NCBI GenBank assembly: GCA_032051265.1 | Contig: DAMBYU010000004.1 | Location: forward strand, 124,001 to 188,000 | Direction of reading: 5' to 3' | Length of the DNA stretch: 64,000 nt | From: Dryocola sp032051265 | GTDB lineage: Bacteria > Pseudomonadota > Gammaproteobacteria > Enterobacterales > Enterobacteriaceae | Shown: piece after piece, positions 51,810-60,573 of the stretch | Numbering within the stretch: the first letter of the stretch is position 1 | Layout of the letters: the number at the start of each line of letters is the position of its first letter | Made by a program: the position numbers and the translations under genes | The notes under the pieces: model-generated | What the model saw: the letters and a program-made list of their open reading frames with translations, nothing else | What the model was told of the DNA's origin: nothing | Database searches by the model: none

Positions 51810-53389
51810 CTATTGCTGGTTTTTCAACTCTTCCCAGCTCAACCCAAAACGCGCCAGATATTTACGTAATCTGTCCGCGTCGTTGGGATTTTTCTTCTGC
51901 TACGGGAAACGGCGAAAAGCTGGCGGCCCGCTTCCGAAAGCGAAACAGCGTTGCGGCAAACTTCAATCACTGTCTCCAGTTGCCGTTTGTCAAAGAGATC
52001 GATATTTTCAGGAGCGACGATGAAAGACGGGCTCGGTTGTTGTTGCTGCCAGTTGGATTTCAACCTTGCTATCTCTTCTTCAACGAGCATTGTTGAAATT
52101 CGTCCTTGTTCAGCGAGCGTGGCCATGCGAGCAATTGATGCGCTCAGTTCCCGAAAATTTCCGCGCCAGGCCGCTTGTGCGGAATGGGCAAAGGCGGTGT
52201 AAAGCGCGCGGGCTTCTTTATCGAAGCGAACCTGGGTTTTCTTATTTCTGGCAAAGCGTTGAAGTTCATAATCAATATTGGGTTCGATGTCTTCACGACG
52301 TTCTGCAAGGCCCGGCAAGCGGAACGTCCACATATTGATACGGGCATACAGGTCTTCACGAAAACGTCCTTCGGCGATCCATTCCTGCAGATTGCGGTGC
52401 GTACCGGCAATAAGCTGGAAATCGCTGCTGACTTCTTTGTCGGAACCAAAGGGGAAAAACTTTTTCTCCTCAATGGCTTTTAGCAGCATTGCCTGTTCGT
52501 CCAGCCCCAGTTCGGCTATTTCATCCAGGAATAAGACGCCGCGGTTGGCTTCCCTCAATAAGCCTGCCCGTGGTTGTAGCGCGCCCGTGAAAGCGCCCTT
52601 CACATGACCGAACAATGTCGACATGGCGTTATCGCCGCGCAAGGTGGCGCAGTTTACCGAGACAAAACGCCCGTTAACCAGATGCTTTGATTCACGCAGT
52701 TCATAGATCCGCCGTGCCAGAAAGGATTTGCCCGCGCCGGTAGGGCCAGTCAGCAAAATAGGGGCGTCCGAACGCAGGGCTACACGTTCTATCTGATCGA
52801 TTAAGGTATTAAAGGTTTTATTGCGGGTTTCTATACCCGCTTTCAGAAAGGAGACCGAGTGCTGCTGATCCCGCTGGAAGCGGCTGGTAAGCGTGGCATA
52901 ACGGCTAAGATCCAGATCGATTATCGAATAGATCCCTTGTGGGGAAGGACGATCTGCCTTTTCACCCGGTGCCGTTTGCAGCAGCCTGGCCGGAAGATAG
53001 TGCGCTTCCGTCAGTAAGAACCAGCAGATCTGCGCCACGTGCGTACCGGTTGTGATATGTACCAGATATTCTTCACGTTCGGTATCGAAAGGGTAGCGGC
53101 TAGTAAAATCGAGCAGCGCGTTGTAAACCACTTCTAAATCCCATGGATCGCGTAACTCAATTTCATGCGGTACAACCTTTGTTGCCGGAGAAACCTTTGC
53201 AATATCCTCGGCAACCTGCAAAGCCATTCCTTTATCTTTGGGTTGATGCAAAAGCTCAATCCGATCGACCACCAGCTCTTTTTGCTGGCACAGACCTACC
53301 GTAGGGCGCCACTTCGTCCAGCGGTTTTCACGTTTTCCTCGCTTATCAAGGGTGGTGCCCAGCATGCCGATGACAACGTTATGCTTCAT
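51810..53389 (-). pseudogene. rtcR: RtcR, sigma-54 activator of RNA repair, C-terminal frameshift
   Basis: RtcR has an N-terminal CARF-type sensor domain (about 1-180), a sigma-54 AAA+ domain (Walker A GPTGAGKS near 218, GAFTGA loop near 260, WRGNFREL) and a C-terminal Fis-like helix-turn-helix. Here the frame changes near 51895-51903, right after SEAGRQLFAVSR. The actual frame ends at 51839 in unrelated residues (IPTTRTDYVNIWRVLG). The other frame reads KNPNDADRLRKYLARFGLSW and on to a TAG at 51810-51812. The recognition helix is thus lost although the rest of the protein is intact. RtcR activates rtcB after sensing RNA damage; this version probably cannot bind its enhancer properly. Confidence 0.8.
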
Positions 53390-53524
53390 TTTATCCCCAA
53401 AAATAACTATCTATCCTGTGAGATAAGATATCTGGCCCGGAACTTAATAGCTATGACCAGAATGATAATTATTAAGTGTTTTTTTTCAGGAGGTTAAATG
53501 ATTTTAAGCGCAGCGGATCTTTCC

Positions 53525-53540
53525 TGGCATGCCTTTCGCA
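53525..53540 (+). promoter_or_regulatory. Sigma-54 promoter of the rtcB operon
   Basis: TGGCATGCCTTTCGCA matches the sigma-54 consensus (TGGCAYG-N4-TTGCW type) at all positions except one, with the -24 GG and -12 GC in place. Transcription would start about 53551, some 26 bp before the rtcB ATG. It fits RtcR being the activator. A weaker TGGC site at 53433 lacks the -12 GC. Confidence 0.8.
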
Positions 53541-53576
53541 GTATCCGTAACAAGAACTAACAGAGCGAGAACGTCG

Positions 53577-54803
53577 ATGAAAAACGAAATGTATCAGTTG
53601 CTGGAACAAGCGAATAGCGCGCCGATAAAAATGTGGACCCGGGGTGTTCCGGTTGAACCTGAAGCACGGGAACAACTTCTGAATACGGCGAAAATGCCCT
53701 TTATTTTTAAACATCTGGCGGTGATGCCGGATGTACATCTGGGGAAAGGTTCGACCATCGGCAGCGTTATTCCAACCCGTGGCGCTATTATTCCAGCGGC
53801 AGTGGGCGTTGATATCGGCTGCGGCATGATTGCCGTACGTACTTCTCTGGCGGCAAGCGATCTGCCGGATAACCTGGCGGGCCTGCGGAGCGCTATTGAA
53901 CAAGCCGTGCCGCATGGCCGTACATCGACGCGCTCCAGAAGAGATCGCGGCGCATGGGAAAACACGCCGCAGGAAGTGGATCAGCATTGGGCTGCGCTGG
54001 CCCCGCGCTTTAAGCGCCTGACGGACAAATACCCGCAGTTGCTGAAAACGAATAATCATCAGCACCTTGGCACCCTGGGCACCGGCAACCACTTTATTGA
54101 AGTTTGCCTGGACGAAGCGCAGCAGGTTTGGGTGATGCTTCACAGCGGTTCGCGTGGGGTAGGAAACGCCATCGGTTCGTTGTTTATCGCGTTGGCCCAG
54201 AGGGATATGCAGCAGCATATCGCTAATCTGCCGGATCGTAATCTTGCCTACTTTGAGGAAGGGAGCCGCCATTTTGAGGATTACATGGAAGCGGTTGGCT
54301 GGGCGCAGGACTTTGCTCGTCATAACCGTGAAGTAATGATGGCGCGGACTCTGGCAGCGCTTTCACGCATCATCACGAAGCCGTTTATTACTCACCGGGA
54401 AGCGGTTAACTGTCATCACAATTATGTGCAACAGGAAACGCATTTTGGTGAATCGGTGTTGGTAACTCGCAAGGGCGCGGTATCGGCACAAATTGGCCAG
54501 ATGGGGATCATTCCCGGCTCTATGGGTGCGAAAAGCTTTATCGTGCGCGGACTGGGTAATGAAGAAAGCTTCTGTTCATGCAGCCATGGCGCGGGCCGTA
54601 CCATGAGCAGAACAGCAGCGAAAAAGCGCTTTAGCGTGAAAGATCAAATTCGTGCGACAGCGCATGTTGAATGCCGCAAAGACAGTGATGTTATTGATGA
54701 AATACCCATGGCTTATAAAGACATCGATGCGGTAATGGCCGCTCAGTCTTCGCTGGTGGAGATTGTTCACACTCTGCGTCAGGTGGTATGTGTAAAAGGA
54801 TAA
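53577..54803 (+). CDS. rtcB: RtcB RNA-splicing ligase
   Basis: A 408-residue RtcB ligase that joins 2',3'-cyclic phosphate or 3'-phosphate RNA ends to 5'-OH ends using GTP and Mn. Visible active-site parts are VMPDVHLGKGSTIGS, GVDIGCGM (metal cysteine) and CSHGAGR, whose histidine is guanylylated. The start ATG 53577 (MKNEMYQLL) follows GCGAGA. First gene of an operon from a sigma-54 promoter. E. coli has rtcA next; here a nucleotidyltransferase gene follows after 3 bp. Confidence 0.94.
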   Translation: MKNEMYQLLEQANSAPIKMWTRGVPVEPEAREQLLNTAKMPFIFKHLAVMPDVHLGKGSTIGSVIPTRGAIIPAAVGVDIGCGMIAVRTSLAASDLPDNLAGLRSAIEQAVPHGRTSTRSRRDRGAWENTPQEVDQHWAALAPRFKRLTDKYPQLLKTNNHQHLGTLGTGNHFIEVCLDEAQQVWVMLHSGSRGVGNAIGSLFIALAQRDMQQHIANLPDRNLAYFEEGSRHFEDYMEAVGWAQDFARHNREVMMARTLAALSRIITKPFITHREAVNCHHNYVQQETHFGESVLVTRKGAVSAQIGQMGIIPGSMGAKSFIVRGLGNEESFCSCSHGAGRTMSRTAAKKRFSVKDQIRATAHVECRKDSDVIDEIPMAYKDIDAVMAAQSSLVEIVHTLRQVVCVKG

Positions 54804-54806
54804 ACG

Positions 54807-55598
54807 ATGAAAACGGGATTGAACGGCGTAGATGCCGCCATGCGTGAACGGGTCCGCCTGGTTTTGCGTGACATAGAAAAACGTTATAGCGTACGAGTGC
54901 TCTACGCCTGCGAATCGGGCAGTCGGGGCTGGGGCTTCGCCTCACCGGACAGTGATTATGACGTGCGCTTTATTTATGTCCATGCCCCGGAATGGTATCT
55001 GCGGGTTGAGCCGCAGCGGGATGTCATTGAAGTACCTATAGACAGCGAACTGGACGTTTGCGGTTGGGAATGGCGCAAAGCGCTGGGGTTATTAAAAGGC
55101 GCAAATCCCACGCTGCTGGAGTGGCTCGGTTCGCCGGTGGTTTATGAACAAGATAGCGAAACAATAGATCTACTGCGGGCGCTGGCGCCGGAGTGGTTTT
55201 CTGCGCAGAAATCGCGCTGGCATTATTTCTCTATGGCACGAAAAAACTTTCGTGGTTATTTGCAGGGCGATGAGGTGAGGCTCAAAAAATATTTCTACGT
55301 TCTGCGGCCTTTGCTGGCGGTACAGTGGCTGGAAGCCGGTAAGGGCATGCCTCCGGTGCGTTTTGATAAGCTGGTTGAAGGCACGGTTCAGGACCCCAGG
55401 CTATTGAATGAAATAAACGAGCTGCTTGAGATAAAACAAAATACAGGCGAGGCAAAATACGGGCCGCGCAGGCCGTTGCTTCATGACTTCATAAAACAAG
55501 AACTGGCAGCAAATAGCGACCGCACGCCGCTTTCTGGTGGCCGGAAACGAAACATCAATGAACTGGATGCGCTGTTGTTCAGAACGGTGATGGGTTAA
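54807..55598 (+). CDS. RtcB-linked nucleotidyltransferase (RlaP-like)
   Basis: A 263-residue DNA-polymerase-beta-type nucleotidyltransferase with GS at 38-39 and the metal-binding DSDYD at 48-52 (the hG[GS]...DxD signature). A helical C-terminal region follows. Such genes occur beside RtcB in many bacteria and have been proposed to modify RNA ends; I use RlaP-like as the nearest description from memory. It starts 3 bp after rtcB, so it must be co-expressed. The substrate nucleotide and RNA are unknown. Confidence 0.75.
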   Translation: MKTGLNGVDAAMRERVRLVLRDIEKRYSVRVLYACESGSRGWGFASPDSDYDVRFIYVHAPEWYLRVEPQRDVIEVPIDSELDVCGWEWRKALGLLKGANPTLLEWLGSPVVYEQDSETIDLLRALAPEWFSAQKSRWHYFSMARKNFRGYLQGDEVRLKKYFYVLRPLLAVQWLEAGKGMPPVRFDKLVEGTVQDPRLLNEINELLEIKQNTGEAKYGPRRPLLHDFIKQELAANSDRTPLSGGRKRNINELDALLFRTVMG

Positions 55599-55627
55599 TT
55601 CAGCAAACGGTGAATGAGAAGGAATTT

Positions 55628-56974
55628 ATGGCGATAGAATATTTTTTACTGCGTCAGTTAGAAAAGCTTATGGCGGAGCCCCCGAATCGGCATTATTGGT
55701 GCGATCAAAAACTTGATTCAGATCCGGCAAAACGGCTTCAACAGCTAACCCTGCATTACAACGGACGTATCAGAGAGCGTGCGGTGCTTTGTCTGGGTTA
55801 CATGCGCGAAGGGGCGGCTTTGCCAGCCTTGATTGAAAGGGCAAATGATTGGGTTATGCAGGTGAGAAAAGCCGCGCGCACGAGTCTTCAGCAGTTTATG
55901 AACCCGCAGGATGCGCATTTATTGGTAGGCTGTTTACCCAACTTCTTTGGACTGTTAAGGGGTGGGCGAGACGACCATCAGAAGCTGGTGGATGAGGTCG
56001 TCCATTTTTTAATCCGGCCGGAGAACCTTAATCAGCTGGTAAGCGGGCTGGCTGCAAAAGAGAAAGAGGTTCCCCGGGCCGTTTTATGCATTCTGCTTGA
56101 GCAGAAATGTTTTTCTGTCGATGTGATTTTCCAGAAAATAAGCCAGCATGATGATGCTTTGGTCAGATTAATGGGAGTCAAAGCTTTGCTTCTGCATCCG
56201 GATCTGGTTACTGCGGAAATCTTATGCATTTTATTAAAAGACAGCTATGCGCTCGTAAAGCAGGCTGCACTTCAACATGTTATTGATGAAAAGTGGGTTA
56301 TTGCCCCAGGGCAGCTATTGCCTTTATTAATCGATCGCAATGAACTTGTAAGAAAGCGCGCCGCAAGATTGCTTGATGCGGGCGGGATATCGCCAGCCGA
56401 ATATTACAAAAGCGTATTTAACGATCTTTCCCGCAAGGCGGCTGACAGAAGCGCGGCGCTTATGGGGTTAGACGAGCAAAAGTACAATGGAGCAGTGGCG
56501 CTTGCCTTAGCCTGCCGGGATTTGAGCCAGACACGCCTGTACAGAACAGCATTGTATGTGTTAGTCCGGAACCTGCAAGAGGACGCTCGTGAGTATTTGC
56601 TGGAGGCTTTAGTTCATCCAAAGTATTCCACAGCGAAAATCGCTATGCAGAAGATAGTGAAGCTGAAGCTTTATATTTCGCTTAGTGAGATTCAGCAAAG
56701 CCTGGCGGCAGCCCCGACCAGTAAACACTCCAGCCTTTATTATGCGCTGGCTAATCGCCTGAGCCTGTGGGACAGCCTGATTTTTTTGCTGACTGCTAAG
56801 AAAGATATGGAGAGCCAATACATGCAGGAAGCTATAGCCGCCTGGGAGAAAAGAAGCCGTGGCATCTCGCTAAAGCCCAGCCAGTCCCAAAAAAATCAAC
56901 TGCGGGCTCTACTGGAAATACATCCTGAATTGATTTTCAAAGACAGGCTGTTTTTGGTGCAGTCACTGGCGTGA
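55628..56974 (+). CDS. HEAT-repeat-like protein of the rtcB operon
   Basis: A 448-residue protein built of repeated amphipathic helix pairs, several with the HEAT-like pattern (NGRIRERAVLCLGYMREGAA, DDALVRLMGVKALLLHPDL, NELVRKRAARLLDAGG). There is no catalytic motif, so it probably binds protein or RNA. ATG 55628 follows AAGGA at good spacing; the frame from 55610 is a GTG without site. It follows the nucleotidyltransferase by 29 bp and is the last gene of the operon, before a REP element. Confidence 0.7.
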   Translation: MAIEYFLLRQLEKLMAEPPNRHYWCDQKLDSDPAKRLQQLTLHYNGRIRERAVLCLGYMREGAALPALIERANDWVMQVRKAARTSLQQFMNPQDAHLLVGCLPNFFGLLRGGRDDHQKLVDEVVHFLIRPENLNQLVSGLAAKEKEVPRAVLCILLEQKCFSVDVIFQKISQHDDALVRLMGVKALLLHPDLVTAEILCILLKDSYALVKQAALQHVIDEKWVIAPGQLLPLLIDRNELVRKRAARLLDAGGISPAEYYKSVFNDLSRKAADRSAALMGLDEQKYNGAVALALACRDLSQTRLYRTALYVLVRNLQEDAREYLLEALVHPKYSTAKIAMQKIVKLKLYISLSEIQQSLAAAPTSKHSSLYYALANRLSLWDSLIFLLTAKKDMESQYMQEAIAAWEKRSRGISLKPSQSQKNQLRALLEIHPELIFKDRLFLVQSLA

Positions 56975-56987
56975 TTTGCTGAGTTTT

Positions 56988-57061
56988 GGCGGATGGCGCT
57001 AAAGATCATCCGCCCTGGTAAAGCCTGACGTGTAGGTCGGGTAAGCAGCGCGCCACCCGAC
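56988..57061. repeat. REP/BIME element (two palindromic units)
   Basis: Two units: GGCGGAT...ATCCGCC at 56988-57014, and GTCGGGT...ACCCGAC at 57036-57061. They match the classic enterobacterial REP sequence (GTAGGTCGGGTAAG...). They lie between the convergent HEAT-like and nepI genes. Confidence 0.8.
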
Positions 57062-57067
57062 GCACAT

Positions 57068-58261
57068 TTATTTAGCCCGCACCTTCGCCGCTACTAACAA
57101 CGCCGTCAGCAGCATCAGGCTTCCTGAAAGCACCAGCGGTGAAAGCAGACCGAGATTATCGAGCGCATAGCCGCCAACGGCGGCGCCGCAGGTATTGGCA
57201 AGCTGAATGACCGCCACCTGAATAGATCCAGCTTTTTCAGCCTGATCGGCAAGCGAGCGGGTGATCCACGTGGACCAGCCGACCGGTATCAGCGCAAAAG
57301 CAAAGCCCCAGATAATAGCGACGCCGGAAGCGACGATCTTGTCCGCGCCCCACAGCAACAGCGTTAAAGCGCTAAGCGCCAGAATCAATGGGGCGACGGC
57401 CAGCACGAGCTTCAAAGAACGCTTCAGGAACACAGCCGAAAGCGAGGTGCCCACAAAGCTTGCGATACCAAAACTCAGCAGCACCAGCGTGAGGCCGTCC
57501 ACGTCAAAACCTGCCAGCGTCATATACACCGGACGGATATAGGTGAAGAAGGCGAACTGCCCGGCGAAGGCCATAAAGATGGCCGCCATGCCCGCCAGTA
57601 CACCGGGACGCTTAAGCAGGCCGAACATGTTTTGTTTGTGGCGGTTGGATTCGCCCGGCAGCGACGGCAGCGCCTTCCACACCCAAAGAATGCAAACCAC
57701 GCCCATCAATGCCGCGCCGTTAAACACGTTGCGCCAGCCAATAATTCCGCCCAAAAAACTGCCCAGCGGTGCGGCGATAACCAGCGCGATGGAAACCGCA
57801 CCAAAGATCACCGACAGCGCTTTTGGCACCGTTCTGGCAGGCACCAGACGCATGGTCAGCGAGGCCGACATCGCCCAGAAACCGCCCAGCGCAAGTCCCA
57901 GACAGGCCCGGCCTGCCAGCAGCAGCGTGAAGTTATCCGCAAAAGAGACCAGCAGGCAGGATAAGGTGAGCAGCACGGCGAAGAGGAAAACGACGTAGCG
58001 TCTGTCGGCTGAACGGATGACGCTTGTGACAAACAGGCTGGCAAACATGGCGACAAACGCCGTGACGGTGACCGATTGCCCGGCCACGCCTTCTGAAATC
58101 CCCAGATCCTGCGCCATCGGCGTCAGCAGGCTCACCGGTAAAAATTCCACGGTAATCAGGCAGGCGACGCAAAACGCCACGGCAAAAACTGCCGACCAGT
58201 TGGGGCGGATAACCACTCCCGGCTGGATTTTTTCTTCAATATGCTCACTCAATTTTGTCAC
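57068..58261 (-). CDS. nepI: NepI-like MFS purine ribonucleoside efflux pump
   Basis: About 397 residues with twelve membrane helices, matching E. coli NepI closely (RPNWSAVF, EFLPVSLLTPMAQDLGISEG, GRACLGLALGGFWAMSASLT). NepI exports inosine and guanosine. The frame is open to 58315; the conserved NepI start suggests a GTG at 58261 or TTG at 58252. I used the GTG, and this start is not certain. Confidence 0.88.
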   Translation of the reverse strand: MTKLSEHIEEKIQPGVVIRPNWSAVFAVAFCVACLITVEFLPVSLLTPMAQDLGISEGVAGQSVTVTAFVAMFASLFVTSVIRSADRRYVVFLFAVLLTLSCLLVSFADNFTLLLAGRACLGLALGGFWAMSASLTMRLVPARTVPKALSVIFGAVSIALVIAAPLGSFLGGIIGWRNVFNGAALMGVVCILWVWKALPSLPGESNRHKQNMFGLLKRPGVLAGMAAIFMAFAGQFAFFTYIRPVYMTLAGFDVDGLTLVLLSFGIASFVGTSLSAVFLKRSLKLVLAVAPLILALSALTLLLWGADKIVASGVAIIWGFAFALIPVGWSTWITRSLADQAEKAGSIQVAVIQLANTCGAAVGGYALDNLGLLSPLVLSGSLMLLTALLVAAKVRAK

Positions 58262-58630
58262 CAGACACGCTTTTGCAATAAAGCCGCACAGTGTAACACC
58301 GCAATTGTGACACATTTAACGTTTTGGCAACTTTCTTTGCCGGGAACCTGAGTTATTCACGCGATTTCTTAGAGGTTATTAAGACGTGGCTTAGGCTATA
58401 TAAAGTTTTAACGGGTATTATTTACCGCTTACTTCCATTAATTTATCCCTCGCCGCCAATGGCGCATTTAATAATTTAATTAACTACCCCTGTCGCTGAG
58501 TATTACCGGAGAGCACTGCCCTGCTAATCAGGCTGGTGGGTACTGTCCCGGGGATAAAGGGCATTAATAAATACTGCAATATATCGGCAACAACATCCGG
58601 ATATACATGTTAATACTTGAAGGAATATTT
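58262..58630. other. Regulatory region upstream of the fimbrial operon
   Basis: This gap is about 370 bp and has no gene. I find no fimS-type 9-bp inverted repeats and no fimB/fimE recombinase, so there is no sign of phase variation by inversion. AT-rich stretches (about 58370-58480) could hold the fimA promoter. An 8-bp inverted pair (TTTATCCC/GGGATAAA) about 105 bp apart is probably chance. Confidence 0.5.
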
Positions 58631-59197
58631 ATGAAAGTCTCCAGAATTGCTTCTTCTTTGGTTGCTGGCATCGCATTGTTAAGCGGTTCAGCTTATGCGG
58701 AAGAGCCAGCTGTAACGCCGGTTACCGTTAATGGCGGTACCGTTCATTTTAAAGGTGAACTGGTTAACGCAGCCTGTGCGGTAAGCACGCAGTCTGACGG
58801 GCAGATTGTTAGACTGGGCCAGTACCGTACCGCCGCTTTCACCAAAGCCGGTGACACCTCGGCTCAGATCCCTTTCACTATCGTTCTGAACGACTGTGAC
58901 AGCACCGTAGCGGCTACCGCTGCCGCCGCCTTCGCCGGCCAGACTGATGCAACCGATCCCACTCTGCTGGCGGTTAGCTCTGGCGATAATAGCACCACTG
59001 CGACAGGCGTTGGCATCCAGATCCTTGACCGTACTTCCAAAGTGCTGGCCCCCGACGGCGCGACTTTTTCTACCGCTCAGAACCTGAATGACGGGGTGAA
59101 CACCCTGGCGTTTACCGCGCGCTATAAAGCCACGGCGGCTACCGCCACCGCAGGCCAGGCTAACGCCGATGCCACCTTCGTGATGAAATATGAGTAA
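58631..59197 (+). CDS. fimA: Type 1-like major fimbrial subunit
   Basis: A 188-residue pilin: signal peptide ending at AYA, then the FimA-type start of the mature protein with VNGGTVHFKGELVNAACAV, two cysteines and a C-terminal penultimate tyrosine (MKYE). These allow donor-strand exchange along the fimbrial rod. ATG 58631 (MKVSRIASSLVAG) is used; the frame from 58607 precedes it without a site. First gene of the operon. Confidence 0.9.
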   Translation: MKVSRIASSLVAGIALLSGSAYAEEPAVTPVTVNGGTVHFKGELVNAACAVSTQSDGQIVRLGQYRTAAFTKAGDTSAQIPFTIVLNDCDSTVAATAAAAFAGQTDATDPTLLAVSSGDNSTTATGVGIQILDRTSKVLAPDGATFSTAQNLNDGVNTLAFTARYKATAATATAGQANADATFVMKYE

Positions 59198-59267
59198 TTG
59201 CACAGCGTAAGGATGCGGCTGGCCTCAGGGAAGAGGCAGATTCTACGTTAATCCTGAGAAGGCGAGC

Positions 59268-59813
59268 ATGAAAAGGAAAATTCTCTTCCTTCTGTTACTG
59301 GCAGCGGGAAGCCCGACACTGGCGAAGCGGGTAGTAGTTATCGATGGCGGCACGGTGCATATGCAGGGCTCGCTGGTTAACGGCGCTTGCGCAGTTGCAC
59401 CCGAAAGCCAGGAGATGACGGTTCAGATGGGACAGTATCGCAGCACGCTTTTTAAGGGAGTGGGCAGCTACGCCCCCGTCAGTATCCCGTTTGCTATTCG
59501 ATTGACGGGTTGCCTTCCCGAAGTATCTGCCTGGGTGGGCATCGCTTTCCAGGGCGCGACACCTGCAGAAGACCCGCAGGTTTTTCTGGCGGCGACCACC
59601 ATAACCGGCAATGACGCCAGCACCGGCATCGGGCTTGCTTTATTCGACAGCGAACAGCGGCTTATTATTCCCAATACTGCGCCGGGTTATCTGGCGCCGG
59701 TTAAAAGTAAGGAAATGACTTTCCATTTCACCGCTCGTTACCGTTCGGTCTCTGAACATCTCTTTCCGGGAAATATGCATTCTGATATCTGGTTCACGCT
59801 GGTTTATCCCTGA
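59268..59813 (+). CDS. fimI: FimI-like minor fimbrial subunit
   Basis: A 181-residue secreted pilin-domain protein with a signal peptide and the sequence style of FimI (IDGGTVHMQGSLVNGACAV, two cysteines). FimI is needed for fimbria formation in E. coli and may end rod growth. It lies between the major subunit and the chaperone, as in fim operons. Confidence 0.85.
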   Translation: MKRKILFLLLLAAGSPTLAKRVVVIDGGTVHMQGSLVNGACAVAPESQEMTVQMGQYRSTLFKGVGSYAPVSIPFAIRLTGCLPEVSAWVGIAFQGATPAEDPQVFLAATTITGNDASTGIGLALFDSEQRLIIPNTAPGYLAPVKSKEMTFHFTARYRSVSEHLFPGNMHSDIWFTLVYP

Positions 59814-59849
59814 GCCGTAATTCTTCACAATTTAATGGTATCTGTCGTG

Positions 59850-60542
59850 ATGACTACTTTATTTAAATCAGGCATGGCTGCAGCGTTATGTTTGTTAATA
59901 ACACTTTCTGCTCAGGCGGCAGGAGGAATTGGCCTCGGCGCCACGCGCGTTATTTATCCTGCCGATGCAAAGCAGACTTCTCTTTCAATTAATAACAGCG
60001 ATACCAAAGAACGTTATCTGGTGAATTCATGGGTGGAAAATAATCTCGGTGAAAAAGACAAAAGCTTTATCGTGACGCCGCCGCTGTTTGTCAGCGAGGC
60101 AAAAAGCGAAAACACCCTGCGCATTATCTATGTTGGCCAGCCGTTACCCCAGGATCGTGAGTCCATTTTCTGGATGAACGTGAAGGCCATTCCTTCGGTG
60201 GATAAAAATACCGTTGCGAGTAACAACGTGCTGCAGCTGGCGATCTTGTCACGCATCAAGCTGTTTGTGCGTCCGAAAAATTTGCCGATGCAGCCAGAAG
60301 AGGCGGTGAAGCAGCTGCGCTTTAGCCGTAGCGGCGGGCATCTGAGCCTGCATAACCCATCGCCGTACTATGTCTCGACGGTCAACCTGAAAATAGGCAA
60401 CAGAAAACTGCCCAATACGATGGTCGCGCCAAAGAGCGTGGCGCAGGTGGCTGTGCCAGCAGGCAGCACCGGAAGCGTCTCTTTCCAGACCGTGAATGAC
60501 TATGGCGCGGTCACGCCAGTGCAAGCAGGTCAGATGCAGTGA
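59850..60542 (+). CDS. fimC: Fimbrial periplasmic chaperone (FimC type)
   Basis: About 230 residues with a signal peptide (AALCLLITLSAQAAG) and the PapD-like immunoglobulin-fold start (LGATRVIYPADAKQTSLSIN), ending with the FimC-type second domain. It folds pilins and hands them to the usher. The ATG at 59850 is preferred over 59835 because the signal peptide begins there cleanly. Confidence 0.9.
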   Translation: MTTLFKSGMAAALCLLITLSAQAAGGIGLGATRVIYPADAKQTSLSINNSDTKERYLVNSWVENNLGEKDKSFIVTPPLFVSEAKSENTLRIIYVGQPLPQDRESIFWMNVKAIPSVDKNTVASNNVLQLAILSRIKLFVRPKNLPMQPEEAVKQLRFSRSGGHLSLHNPSPYYVSTVNLKIGNRKLPNTMVAPKSVAQVAVPAGSTGSVSFQTVNDYGAVTPVQAGQMQ

Positions 60543-60573
60543 TGTTGCCTGGCAATAATCGGGAAGCAGGGAA

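Noticed and set aside
53433..53448. A second sigma-54 promoter (TGGCCCGGAACTTAAT)
   Set aside because: Lacks the -12 GC dinucleotide; the site at 53525-53540 is far better and nearer the gene.
58316..58630. A fimS-like invertible switch before fimA
   Set aside because: No TTGGGGCCA-type inverted repeats and no fimB/fimE gene in view; the only pair found (TTTATCCC/GGGATAAA) is 8 bp and likely chance.
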